A stretch of DNA of 64,000 bases from Streptomyces sp. TSRI0281 (GTDB lineage Bacteria > Actinomycetota > Actinomycetes > Streptomycetales > Streptomycetaceae): the NCBI RefSeq assembly GCF_001905125.1, contig NZ_LWLE01000035.1:438113-502112 (forward strand). Reading direction: 5' to 3'. The notes under the pieces were generated by a model. The model saw only the letters and a list, made by a program, of their open reading frames with translations. It did not search any database and was not told the origin of the DNA. A program made the translations under genes and the position numbers. Below, one piece after another: positions 45,775 through 55,200 of the stretch (the stretch's first letter is position 1; each line of letters opens with the position of its first letter).

Positions 45775-47073
45775 TTACTCCCCTTCAACACGCATGATGC
45801 TGGCGACACCGCGCACGGTGTCGAGCTTGCGCAGCGCTTCGACGGTCCCGGAGAGGGCGGCGTCGGGCGCGCGGTGGGTGACGACGACGAGAGATGCCTC
45901 GCCGCCTCCGTCCTGACGGCCTTGCTGGCGCACCGTATCGATCGATACGCCCTGCTCGGCGAAGACCGTCGCGACCTGGGCGAGTACGCCAGGCTTGTCG
46001 GCCACGTCGAGGCTGATGTGGTACCGCGTGACGACGTCGCCCATCGGGCTGACCGGCAGACGCGTATAGGCGGACTCGCCGGGGCCGGGGGCCTCGTTGA
46101 GCTTGTTGCGGCAGACCGCGACGAGGTCGCCCAGGACCGCGGACGCGGTGGGCGCGCCACCGGCGCCGGGGCCGTAGAACATCAGCTGCCCGGCGGCCTC
46201 CGCCTCGACGAAGACCGCGTTGTACGCCTCGCGGACGGAGGCCAGCGGGTGGCTGAGCGGGATCATCGCGGGGTGCACGCGGGCCGTGACCGACTGCCCG
46301 TCGGCGGCGCGCTCGCAGATGGCGAGCAGCTTGACCGTGCAGCCCATGCGGCGGGCGGACGCGATGTCGGCGGCGGTGACCTCGGTGATGCCCTCGCGGT
46401 GCACATCGCCGATGCGTACGCGGGTGTGGAAGGCGATACCGGCGAGGATCGCGGCCTTCGCGGCGGCGTCGAAGCCCTCGACGTCGGCGGTCGGGTCGGC
46501 CTCGGCGTACCCGAGGGCGGTGGCCTCGTCGAGCGCCTCGGAGTAGCCGGCTCCGCTCGTGTCCATCCGGTCGAGGATGAAGTTGGTGGTGCCGTTGACG
46601 ATGCCGAGGACCCGGTTGACCTTGTCCCCGGCGAGGGACTCGCGCAGCGGGCGTACGAGCGGGATGGCGCCGGCCACGGCCGCCTCGTAGTAGAGGTCGC
46701 GGCCGTGTTTCTCGGCTGCCGCGTGCAGTGCGGCGCCGTCCTCGGCGAGCAGCGCCTTGTTGGCCGAGACGACGCTCGCACCGTGCTCGAAGGCGGTCGT
46801 GATGAGTGTGCGGGCCGGCTCGATGCCCCCGATGACCTCGACGACGACGTCGATGTCGCCCCGTTCGACCAGGGCGGTCGCATCGGTGGTGACCAGTGCG
46901 GGATCGATTCCCTCCCGCACCTTCGAGGGCCGGCGGACGGCCACTCCGGCGAGCTCCACCGGCGCGCCGATGCGCGCGGCGAGGTCGTCGGCGTGCGTCG
47001 TCATGATGCGCGCCACCTCTGAGCCGACCACTCCACAGCCCAGCAGCGCCACCTTCAGCGGACGCGTACGCAT
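45775..47073 (-). CDS. hom: Homoserine dehydrogenase with ACT domain
   Basis: The 432-residue protein has the NAD(P)-binding motif LLGCGVVGSEVARIM at the start, the catalytic domain with GIVNGTTNFIL, and a C-terminal ACT domain (about 350-430, DVADKPGVLAQVATVF) through which threonine feeds back. The ATG at 47073 has GAGG seven bases ahead and is preferred over the ATG at 47076. It heads the hom-thrC operon. Confidence 0.95.
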   Translation of the reverse strand: MRTRPLKVALLGCGVVGSEVARIMTTHADDLAARIGAPVELAGVAVRRPSKVREGIDPALVTTDATALVERGDIDVVVEVIGGIEPARTLITTAFEHGASVVSANKALLAEDGAALHAAAEKHGRDLYYEAAVAGAIPLVRPLRESLAGDKVNRVLGIVNGTTNFILDRMDTSGAGYSEALDEATALGYAEADPTADVEGFDAAAKAAILAGIAFHTRVRIGDVHREGITEVTAADIASARRMGCTVKLLAICERAADGQSVTARVHPAMIPLSHPLASVREAYNAVFVEAEAAGQLMFYGPGAGGAPTASAVLGDLVAVCRNKLNEAPGPGESAYTRLPVSPMGDVVTRYHISLDVADKPGVLAQVATVFAEQGVSIDTVRQQGRQDGGGEASLVVVTHRAPDAALSGTVEALRKLDTVRGVASIMRVEGE

Positions 47074-47172
47074 CATCCGACCTCGTTTCTCATACATACT
47101 CATGTGTGGACCAGTCTCACTCACCGGACGGGGGTTTCTGCCACCCGTCCGGATCCTGAGACGACTATTTCA

Positions 47173-48564
47173 TCACCCGACATCGAGGCGCAGGAGATCT
47201 TCCTCCGTCTCCCGTCGGACGATCACGCGCGCCTCTCCGTCGCGTACGGCTACGACCGGCGGGCGCAGGGCATGGTTGTAGTTGCTCGCCATGGAACGGC
47301 AGTACGCGCCGGTGGCGGGCACCGCGATCAGGTCGCCGGGAGCGAGGTCGGCCGGCAGGAACGCGTCCTTCACCACGATGTCCCCGCTCTCGCAGTGCTT
47401 GCCGACCACGCGGACCAGCATCGGTTCGGCGTCCGAGCTGCGCGAGACGAGGGCGACGCTGTATTCGGCGTCGTACAGCGCGGTGCGGATGTTGTCCGAC
47501 ATGCCGCCGTCGACGCTGACGTACGTACGCAGTCCTTCGAGCGGCTTGATCGTGCCGACCTCGTAGAGCGTGAACGCGGTGGGCCCGACGATGGCCCGGC
47601 CCGGCTCGACCGAGATGCGCGGGGTGCTCAGATTCGCGGACTCGCACTCGCGGGTCACGATGTCGCTGAGCGCCTTGGCGATCTCGTGCGGCTCGCGCGG
47701 GTCGTCCTCGGAGGTGTACGCGATGCCCAGCCCGCCGCCGAGGTCGATCTCGGGCAGCTCGACGCCGTGCTCGTCGCGCACCTCGGCGAGCAGCTGCACC
47801 ACGCGCCGTGCGGAGACCTCGAACCCGGCCATGTCGAAGATCTGCGACCCGATGTGCGAGTGGATGCCGATCAGTTCGAGCCCGTCGAGCGTCAGCACCC
47901 TCCGCACCGCCTCGGCGGCCTGTCCGCCGGCCAGCGCGATACCGAACTTCTGGTCCTCGTGGGCGGTGGCGATGAACTCGTGGGTGTGCGCCTCGACGCC
48001 GACGGTGACCCGGATCTGGACGCGCTGGCGCAGGCCCCGGCTCTGCGCGATGTGGGCGACCCGGACGATCTCCTGGAAGGAGTCGAGCACGATGCGCCCG
48101 ACGCCCGCCTCGACGGCCCGCTCGATCTCGGCGACGGTCTTGTTGTTGCCGTGGAAGGCGATCCGCTCGGCCGGCATACCGGCGTCCAGCGCGGTGGTCA
48201 GCTCACCACCGGAGCAGACATCGAGGTTGAGCCCTTCCTCCTGGAGCCAGCGCACGACGGCGCGCGACAGGAATGCCTTCCCGGCGTAGAAGACATCGGC
48301 ACCGGGCCCGAAGGCGTCCGCCCAGGCGCGGCAGCGGGCGCGGAAGTCACTCTCGTCGAGGAAGTACGCCGGAGTGCCGAACTCCTCCGCGAGCCGGGCG
48401 ACTTCGATCCCGCCGACGGTGAGCGCACCGTTCGTGTCGCGGGTGACGGTACGGGACCAGACCTTCTCGTCCAGGACGTTCAGATCGGTGGCCGGGGCGG
48501 TGTAGTGCCCCTCGGTGAGGACGTCGGCGTGACGGGGCCCGGCGGGGTGTGCGGATCGGCTCAT
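47173..48564 (-). CDS. lysA: Diaminopimelate decarboxylase
   Basis: The 463-residue protein is a fold-type III PLP decarboxylase: VFYAGKAFLSR holds the PLP Lys near residue 76, GGGLGI binds phosphate and CESGDIVV has the active-site Cys. It makes lysine from meso-diaminopimelate. It is preceded by nrtL (21 bases) and followed by hom (99 bases), all in the same direction. Confidence 0.96.
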   Translation of the reverse strand: MSRSAHPAGPRHADVLTEGHYTAPATDLNVLDEKVWSRTVTRDTNGALTVGGIEVARLAEEFGTPAYFLDESDFRARCRAWADAFGPGADVFYAGKAFLSRAVVRWLQEEGLNLDVCSGGELTTALDAGMPAERIAFHGNNKTVAEIERAVEAGVGRIVLDSFQEIVRVAHIAQSRGLRQRVQIRVTVGVEAHTHEFIATAHEDQKFGIALAGGQAAEAVRRVLTLDGLELIGIHSHIGSQIFDMAGFEVSARRVVQLLAEVRDEHGVELPEIDLGGGLGIAYTSEDDPREPHEIAKALSDIVTRECESANLSTPRISVEPGRAIVGPTAFTLYEVGTIKPLEGLRTYVSVDGGMSDNIRTALYDAEYSVALVSRSSDAEPMLVRVVGKHCESGDIVVKDAFLPADLAPGDLIAVPATGAYCRSMASNYNHALRPPVVAVRDGEARVIVRRETEEDLLRLDVG

Positions 48565-48585
48565 CGTGTTGCTCTCTCGGGTCTC

Positions 48586-49665
48586 TCAGAGGTGTTCGGG
48601 CGCGCTGATACCGAGCAGGGACAGGCCGCCGGCCAGCACCGTCCCGGCGGCTTCGGCAAGGGCCAGCCGGGAGCGGTGGGCGGCCGAGGGTTTCTCGTCG
48701 CCGATGGGGAGCGGAGGGCAGGAGTCGTGGAAGGCGAAGAAGGCGCGCGCCACCGCTTCGAGATGCCGGGCGAGCCGGTCCGGCGCCCGGTGCCGGGCGG
48801 CGGCCAGGAGGACGCCGGGGTGGTCGGCGAGGAGGTCGAGCAGGGCGTGGGCATCGGGGTGGCGGGCGTCGGAGTCGGCGTCGTACGCGCCGTCGAAGCC
48901 GAGGAGCGCCGCGCCGCGGGTGAGGGCGCGGGCCCGGGAGTGGGCGTACCGCACCAGGAAGAGGGCGTTGGCCTCGCCCTGGACGAGAAGGTCGTCGCCG
49001 AGCGGCGCCCGGTCGTGTCCGGCGGGCCGCAGCAGCCCCCATCGGGTGGCGTCGGGCCCGAGCCGCTCCAGCAGCTCCCCCGCGTCCGCACCTGCGGGAA
49101 CGGGCCGTATCGCGGTCAGCGGGGTGGGCGGAACCCCGTGGGCGTCGACGCCGACTCCGAGCCGCTCCCAGTCGGGGTCGGACGCCGTCTCGCAGCTGAC
49201 CCGCACCCGGGCCCCCTGCGAGACGACCAGCGCGCGCACCGCGTGGGCGCTGACGGCGGCCCGTACCTCCCGGGCGTGCCGGAACTGGAGCACCTCCGTA
49301 CGGAGCGCGTCGCCGTGCCCGTACCGCAGCCCCCGCTCCCGCACCTCGCGCACCAGTTCATGTCGGGCGGCGGTATCGGCACCGGCGTCGAGGGTGAAGC
49401 TCAGGAATCCGGGCCCGGTGATGTCCACGCGCCCGATCCCGGGCTCGGCGGCGACCCGGTCGCGCAGGATCCGTGCGACCTCCAGCGCGGGCAGCGCGGC
49501 GGGCCCGGCGAGCTGGAGCGCGACGGCGCAGGCGTAGTCGCCGCTGCCGCCCGGCCGTGTCCTTTCGATCCGCACGCGCGCGGGCACGGGCGCGCGCAAG
49601 GCATCCTCGTCGACCGCGCGGCGCACAGCGTGCAGCACGGTCCGGGAGAGATCGACGGGGGTCAC
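48586..49665 (-). CDS. nrtL: ArgS-related anticodon-binding protein NrtL
   Basis: The 359-residue protein has the additional N-terminal-like and DALR anticodon-binding parts of arginyl-tRNA synthetase (ANALFLVRYAHSRAR, LARHLEAVARAFFAFHDSC) but lacks the HIGH and KMSKS motifs needed for aminoacylation. The family is found in front of lysA in streptomycetes; its role is unknown. The GTG at 49665 (TPVDLSRTVLHAVRRAV) gives the best start. Confidence 0.82.
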   Translation of the reverse strand: MTPVDLSRTVLHAVRRAVDEDALRAPVPARVRIERTRPGGSGDYACAVALQLAGPAALPALEVARILRDRVAAEPGIGRVDITGPGFLSFTLDAGADTAARHELVREVRERGLRYGHGDALRTEVLQFRHAREVRAAVSAHAVRALVVSQGARVRVSCETASDPDWERLGVGVDAHGVPPTPLTAIRPVPAGADAGELLERLGPDATRWGLLRPAGHDRAPLGDDLLVQGEANALFLVRYAHSRARALTRGAALLGFDGAYDADSDARHPDAHALLDLLADHPGVLLAAARHRAPDRLARHLEAVARAFFAFHDSCPPLPIGDEKPSAAHRSRLALAEAAGTVLAGGLSLLGISAPEHL

Positions 49666-49720
49666 GGGACAAGCGTATGGGAGACAGGGGGGCACTCCGC
49701 GACCCTGTTTCGCCATCCGG

Positions 49721-50155
49721 TCAGCCGGCCGCCCACCCCGCCCGCCCCGCACCGTGCCGCCCGTCCAGCTCCGGCGGGTCCTCCCGGCGCACCAGCCGGT
49801 GGACGATCCGCACCAGCTCACTCGGCTCGAACGGCTTCGCCAGAAAGACATCGACCCCGGCCGAGGCCCCCGCGTCCACCTCGTACTGCGTACAGGCGCT
49901 GATGATCGCGACGGGCAGATGGCTCGTCCGCGGATCGGCGCGCAGCCGCGCGGCGGTCTGGAGACCGTCGAGCCGGGGCATCACGACATCGAGCGTGATC
50001 GCATCCGGGCAGACCTGATGCACCAGATCCAGACACTCGACACCATCGGCCGCGGTCACGACCTCGAAGCCCTCAAGCTCGAGATTGACCCTGATCAACT
50101 GCCGGATGACCTTGTTGTCGTCGACAACAAGCACGCGGCCGTACGCCCCTGACAC
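49721..50155 (-). CDS. Stand-alone receiver-domain response regulator
   Basis: The 144-residue protein is a single receiver domain: VLVVDDN at the acidic pocket, the phospho-acceptor Asp in ITLDVVMPRLDG and the Lys in FLAKPFEP. There is no output domain except a short Gly/Arg-rich tail. The GTG at 50155 starts SGAYGRVLVV. No histidine kinase gene is adjacent. It could be a phosphate shuttle or bind a partner protein. Confidence 0.87.
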   Translation of the reverse strand: MSGAYGRVLVVDDNKVIRQLIRVNLELEGFEVVTAADGVECLDLVHQVCPDAITLDVVMPRLDGLQTAARLRADPRTSHLPVAIISACTQYEVDAGASAGVDVFLAKPFEPSELVRIVHRLVRREDPPELDGRHGAGRAGWAAG

Positions 50156-50351
50156 GCTTCGAGAGTAGGTCGGCCGGAGGGGCTGCGTCCGGGTTTTGCC
50201 CACTTCCGTCCCCGGAAGAGTGGCGAGAAACCGCGCCGACCGCCCGTTCGGGCGTGGCCGGAAGGGTTTCCCGCGCCGCGGAAATACCTGTTCACGGACA
50301 CCCTGCGGGAGCTGGTAGTGTTTCACCCGTCGCAGAGCAACACCGCGATAC

Positions 50352-50423
50352 GCCCCCGTAGCTCAGGGGATAGAGCATCGGCCTCCGGAGCCGGGTGCGC
50401 AGGTTCGAATCCTGCCGGGGGCA
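50352..50423 (+). tRNA. tRNA-Arg (anticodon CCG)
   Basis: The acceptor stem GCCCCCG pairs with CGGGGGC before discriminator A. The D arm has GCTC/GAGC, the anticodon loop is CTCCGGA (anticodon CCG, reading CGG) and the T arm has GGTTCGAATCC. The 3' CCA is not encoded. The gene is intact and marks the boundary between the conserved core and a defence gene cluster. Confidence 0.95.
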
Positions 50424-50442
50424 CTTCGCAGGAAGTGCCGAC

Positions 50443-50483
50443 AAGACCCCGCCGCCAGCCTTCAGGCTGGAAGCGGGGTCTTT
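50443..50483 (+). terminator. tRNA-Arg terminator
   Basis: AAGACCCCGC pairs with GCGGGGTCTT around an inner CCAGCCTTCAGGCTGG hairpin, followed by TT. Confidence 0.8.
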
Positions 50484-50537
50484 GTGTATGCGATCACCAT
50501 CCGCAACCTCGGACCACCGATGGAATGTGCCGCTCGT

Positions 50538-50578
50538 GTGGCAGCCCAGCCATTGATGCGGTCCGGCTGGGCTGCCAC
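50538..50578 (-). terminator. Terminator hairpin of the restriction endonuclease gene
   Basis: GTGGCAGCCCAGCC (50538-50551) and GGCTGGGCTGCCAC (50565-50578) form a 14-bp perfect stem, 18 bases after the stop of the minus-strand gene. Confidence 0.7.
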
Positions 50579-50596
50579 CCCGGTCAGGTGCCGCGG

Positions 50597-52120
50597 TCAG
50601 AGACGTCCGCACAACCCGCGGTGGTAGCGGAGGTGCTCCTGGTCGATGACATGGTCGGCATGCCGCTTGAGCTGATAGTCAACGGCTCCCGTCGAGTTCC
50701 GCCTCACCGCCCACTGCTCATCGATGTAGATAGCGAGCCTGTCGAATTCGACGTGGTGGTTGGGACAGAGACACAGCAGGTTGGACAGCTGATCGGGCCC
50801 GTGGTGGGGCCTCCCCAGTCCCCGGATGTGGGCGGCCTCGCTGTAGTGGCTGTATCTGGTCTCTACGCGGGAATCGCATACCTGGCACGCGTGCTCGTAC
50901 ATCACCTTGATGCTCTCGACGAGCCGCGGGTCCCTGTCGAGCTGCGAGGAGGCGCCCGGGCGGCGGGGCACTCTTCCTCCGCCGGTTCCTGGGTCGGGGA
51001 GTTCGCCGCTGGCACTCGCGAAACCGGCGAGACCCACGCGCTCCAGAATTTCCTCCCGGTCCACATCACCGAGGTAGCTGGAACAGATCAGACCGATGGC
51101 CTCGGCCCGCGCCAACGAGCGTCGAAGGACCTTGGCGGCGTCCCTTTTGAGGCCGGCGCTCGCACGCGCTGCGGTCAGCTTGGACGGCGTTGGCGTGGCG
51201 TTCCGATCCTCCACCCCCTCGACGTCCCACAGCCCACTGGAGCGTAGGTGCCAAAACGGGTACTCAGGGGTGACCCTCGAATCCGGGAGGCCGAAGTCCC
51301 GCAGCAGAGGCCCGACCTCGTCGCGGAACGTCTGCCACTCGACCATGCGGTCCTGCTCAGCAGTCAGACGGCCGATGGCCCACAGGAGAGTGATCGGCTT
51401 GTGACGTGAAGGACGCTGGTCCTTGGTGTGGGTCTTCAAACTTGAGAGGGCGCGGAACACGTCGTCCCGGCTCAGTGTCGTGCCTCTGCCAGGAGGCAGA
51501 TCGTTTCGCCCCGGCCTCACGGGCGTCGACCGATCGACCAAACGCAGGCAACGGCGCCGCCCCTCAGCACCTACCAGAGTCAGCGAACGCAGCGGCTCGG
51601 GAAGCCGGAGTTCACTGAGAACGGGTTTCGCCGGTGTGTCGAACTCGACCACGTCTCCCAGTGCCATGATGTGCTCCCAGGTCTTCTGGCCCTCGTCCAC
51701 ACCCCAGACGGCCTTGGCAAGGGCCTGGTTGTGGAAGAGCCCGAGAATCCTCGCGCTGGCAACGAACTTCTTGTCCGCGTAGAACAAGACCTCGTCACCG
51801 ACCCGCCGTCCGGCAATCGCGGCAGCTTTTCCGTCCTTCTTGGAAGGAGGCGTAGCCCCCCAGAGCCGCGCCGGGCCCGTCGGGAAGAGTTCCTTCAGCG
51901 CTTGAGCGTCAGCACCGAGAACGTGCTCGTAGTCCGAGAGCCGGATGCCTTCCCGCACCGAGTGCTTGAAGTGCTGCGGACCTCGCACACGAGCAGTTCC
52001 TCTTGGCTGGAGCACCCACTGGACTCCCACCGAATCGTGGAGAGCAGTGCCACCGACACCCGCTCCGGTCGATCCCTCGTCACCCGTCTCGGAGAGTCGC
52101 ACATCGGTTTCTGTTTTCAC
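50597..52120 (-). CDS. Modification-dependent (type IV) restriction endonuclease: PUA-like, sulphur-binding-like and HNH domains
   Basis: The protein (507 residues from the GTG at 52120) has three parts. Residues 50-200 (RVGDEVLFYADKKFVASARI, TWEHIMALGD) look like a PUA/EVE-type base-reading fold. Residues 220-370 resemble the phosphorothioate-binding domain of ScoMcrA, with RHKP at 239-242 and EYPFW around Tyr287, matching its sulphur pocket as I recall it. The C-terminus is a zinc-supported HNH nuclease: CQVCD, then AAHIRG (His431), SNLLCLCPNHH (Asn447, His455/456). It should cut modified foreign DNA. The start is uncertain, since the ribosome-binding site is weak. It is the first protein gene past the tRNA. 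Confidence 0.75.
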   Translation of the reverse strand: MKTETDVRLSETGDEGSTGAGVGGTALHDSVGVQWVLQPRGTARVRGPQHFKHSVREGIRLSDYEHVLGADAQALKELFPTGPARLWGATPPSKKDGKAAAIAGRRVGDEVLFYADKKFVASARILGLFHNQALAKAVWGVDEGQKTWEHIMALGDVVEFDTPAKPVLSELRLPEPLRSLTLVGAEGRRRCLRLVDRSTPVRPGRNDLPPGRGTTLSRDDVFRALSSLKTHTKDQRPSRHKPITLLWAIGRLTAEQDRMVEWQTFRDEVGPLLRDFGLPDSRVTPEYPFWHLRSSGLWDVEGVEDRNATPTPSKLTAARASAGLKRDAAKVLRRSLARAEAIGLICSSYLGDVDREEILERVGLAGFASASGELPDPGTGGGRVPRRPGASSQLDRDPRLVESIKVMYEHACQVCDSRVETRYSHYSEAAHIRGLGRPHHGPDQLSNLLCLCPNHHVEFDRLAIYIDEQWAVRRNSTGAVDYQLKRHADHVIDQEHLRYHRGLCGRL

Positions 52121-52152
52121 GATCGCCAGGTTAACCGGGGGGACTGACAACG

Positions 52153-52183
52153 GGTTTGGCCGGGCCGCTTCAGGTTTGGCCGG
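52153..52183. repeat. Short direct repeat upstream of the restriction gene
   Basis: GGTTTGGCCGG occurs at 52153-52163 and 52173-52183, 20 bases apart, just upstream of the restriction gene's start. It could be a protein-binding site. Confidence 0.4.
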
Positions 52184-52289
52184 CGGCCACGGGGCCACCC
52201 AGCTCTGCTTCCATGGCCAGCGCGGCCACTCGCTCCGTCGCAGCCCCCGTCCGGCGGCCACAGTCACGCCCGGTCTCCACCGGCACCGT

Positions 52290-55200
52290 TCAATGTTTGG
52301 GGCGCAGCCAGCCCTGCTTTCCCTGCGGAATCACCTGTGCCGCGTCCGTGTACCAAAGCTTGTTGTCGCCATCGAACCTGGCGCTCACCAGGCGCTTGGC
52401 CTCGTCCTTCTCCTGATAGGAAACGTTCAGGTAGAGCCGCCCCCAGACCGTCGCCCCCACCTCGACGCCTTCGGCCGCCTTCGGATTGCCCTTCCGCGAG
52501 CTGCCCGAATCCCGATGCGGACGCCCACCACCCCGGTACACCGGACTCTCCCTGCGCGCCTGGTCCATAACGCGTCGCGCCTGAGCACACGAGTCTGCGT
52601 CCTCCAACCGCATCATGAGGTCGGTGGGCCCCAGGTTGCCCAGCAGGTTCAGCGAGCCGTGCCAGAGGACGGTGCCGTCCACGATGAACACCTTCTCGTG
52701 CATGCGCTCGCGATACTCAACCGTGCAGCCCGCCTCCTTGAGCTGATCCACCAGTCCGCGGTGACGCTCGACCACGGAATCCTCCCGCTGCTCCTCGGGA
52801 GACCGGGTGTGGATCACCACTCTGACACCGGCAGCCGCTTTCTCCTCCAGGAGTGCCAGCCATCTCTTCACTCGGGGCACCGCCAGCAGGAACGTATAGA
52901 TGTCGATGCTCTCCCTGGCGCGTTCGATGTCCCAGTGCACCGCGCGATCGACCTGCTCAGCGGGGAAGAACGCGGGTCGGGTCAGCTCCTCGTCCGGCAG
53001 TGCCGCGAGTTCTGCCGCGCTTCTGATGGGGATGAGCTGGTCGACGGAGATGGACTGGGCTCGCGATTCGAGGTGGTCGAGCATCGTCCGCGCCTCGCTG
53101 CGCTGCGGAAGCTTCTTGCGGAGGAACGCCACGTCCGCGATGACGACAAGGTGGTCCTGGGCTCGGCTCAGGGCAACGTTCAGCAAGCGGCACGTCTCGG
53201 AGTCCAGGCCGGTTCCTCGGTAGAAATGACCGGGATAGTCACCGGCTCCGGCCACGGTGTCGAGGATCACGACCGGTCGTTGGCTTCCCTGGAACCGGTG
53301 CACGGATTCCACCAGGCCGTCGTAGTCGGCGCCGAGCCGCTCGGTCAGGACACGTTTGAGGCCCTTGACCTGGTCCTTGTACGGGGCGATCACCGCGAGG
53401 CGGTCGGTCGCCCGCTCGCCCGGCGGGACGTTCTCCCACTTCCTCGGTGGCAGCACTCCGTCGTACTGGAGACCGCGTACGAGTTCGTGTACCGCGGCCT
53501 GATGGACGGGGTTCGTCCTGTGGTTGGGACCGGGAACACAGTGCCCCGACGTATCGATCAGGATCACAGGTGCGTTGACAAGCGGACTGAAGGGAATGCG
53601 GCTCTCGTTGTCCCGGCCGGTACGCAACGGTGCGTCCGGATAGGCCACAGCGTTGACGAGATCGCAGATCGGCTCACGCATGCGGTACTGGGTGCTGAGA
53701 GCGACGAGCCTCGGGTCCTGACGCACGGTTCCAGCGGCGGTGACCAGGCCCGCCGCGCGGAAGGCATCCGTGGCCGACCATTGGCGCGCGTGTGCCTTGT
53801 CCTCCTCACTCGCGCCCCGGTCATCGGCAGCCTTGTTCACAGCCGGTAGCTGCCGGAAGTCGCCTGCCACCACGACGCGTTTACCGGCCAGGCCGGCTAC
53901 GTACCAGGCCATCGGCAAATTGATCATGCCTGCCTCGTCGATCACCACGACATCGGTGCGCTCCAGCAGGGAGCGGGACTGAGCGGCTTTCGCGACGGTG
54001 GCTCCGAGCACCCGGCAGTTGGCTCTCACAGCGTCGGAAATGCGCCGCAGCTCCTTCTCCGCCGCGTTGATCTGCTTCTGGAGGACATCGGTCCGTTCGG
54101 TCAGGGTTCGCAGCGGCTCAACACCCTCGAGCTTCGCGTTCTGATCGGTGATGTCTGTTCCGATGCGGGAGATGTCCCGCGCCGCCTTGTCCTGTGCGGT
54201 CTTCGCCGCGTCCCTGGCCTCATTGGCCTCGAGCGCCTGTTGGCTCGCTTTCCAGAGGTCGGTGCGTGCCGCGTCGAGTTTGGCCTGTTTCTGGTCTGCG
54301 AAGAAACCCGACGGCGTACCGATGCGGCGAATGCGCGCCCCCATCGCATCCGCGATCTCCAGGGCATCACTCGATGCCTGGCCGGCCTTCTGCCGTGCAG
54401 CACCCGCAGATCCGTACGCTGCTCGGGCAGCGACCAGGTCCTCGTGCAGGCTTCGCAGCCGCTCGTGGAGCGCGATGCCCGAGCGCACCGTTGTCAGGGC
54501 GGAGGTGAGCTGAGTGAGCTCGCTCTGCAGATGGGCGGAGAGCCTCGCCGCCACCTGTTCGGGGTCCACGTACGCGCCGTACCGCTCCCGGAGCGACTCG
54601 ACGTCAATGCCGCCCGCCCGCTGCACCAGACCGGTGTCGAAGCCCTGCTCTCCGGAGAGCAGGTCGCAGATCCGTTCCAGTGCCTGATCGACAGCGACCT
54701 TGGTCGGAGCGAGGAAGAGCACGTTGAGCCCCTGGCGGCTGCACCCCTCCACAATGTGCGCGACCACATCCGTCTTTCCTGTTCCGGGCGGGCCCCACAG
54801 GAACGTGACCTCACTGGCGAGGGCCTGTTCCACAGCCTGGCGTTGCGGTGGGTTGAGACGGAGCGAAGGCCAGTCGGCAACCCAACGCCCTGGGTCGGCT
54901 TCACGCCCCACCTTCGGGCTCCCCTGGCCGGTGATCCATCCGGCGCTCTCCGGCCGTACCGGATGGTCGGCCTCGCCGACAGACGCGAGACGCTCCGCCA
55001 GCACCTTCCAGGTCTGGGATTCGTCCGCGCGCAGCTGCACCTGGCCCGGCGCATGCCCCAGGTCGGCCTCGGTGACGAAGCGGACTTTGTTGTCGGGAAG
55101 GCGGGTGACCTCGGCCGGTGTCCAGGGACCTTGCGATCGGGAGGGCCGCACCAGGAGGGGCATACCGTTCAGAGCCTCGGGCCAGCGCTTGAAGCTGAAT

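Noticed and set aside
50424..50596. Second att copy or integrase near the tRNA
   Set aside because: Only a tRNA terminator and a gene-end hairpin are visible; no integrase frame or tRNA-end duplication was found in the window.
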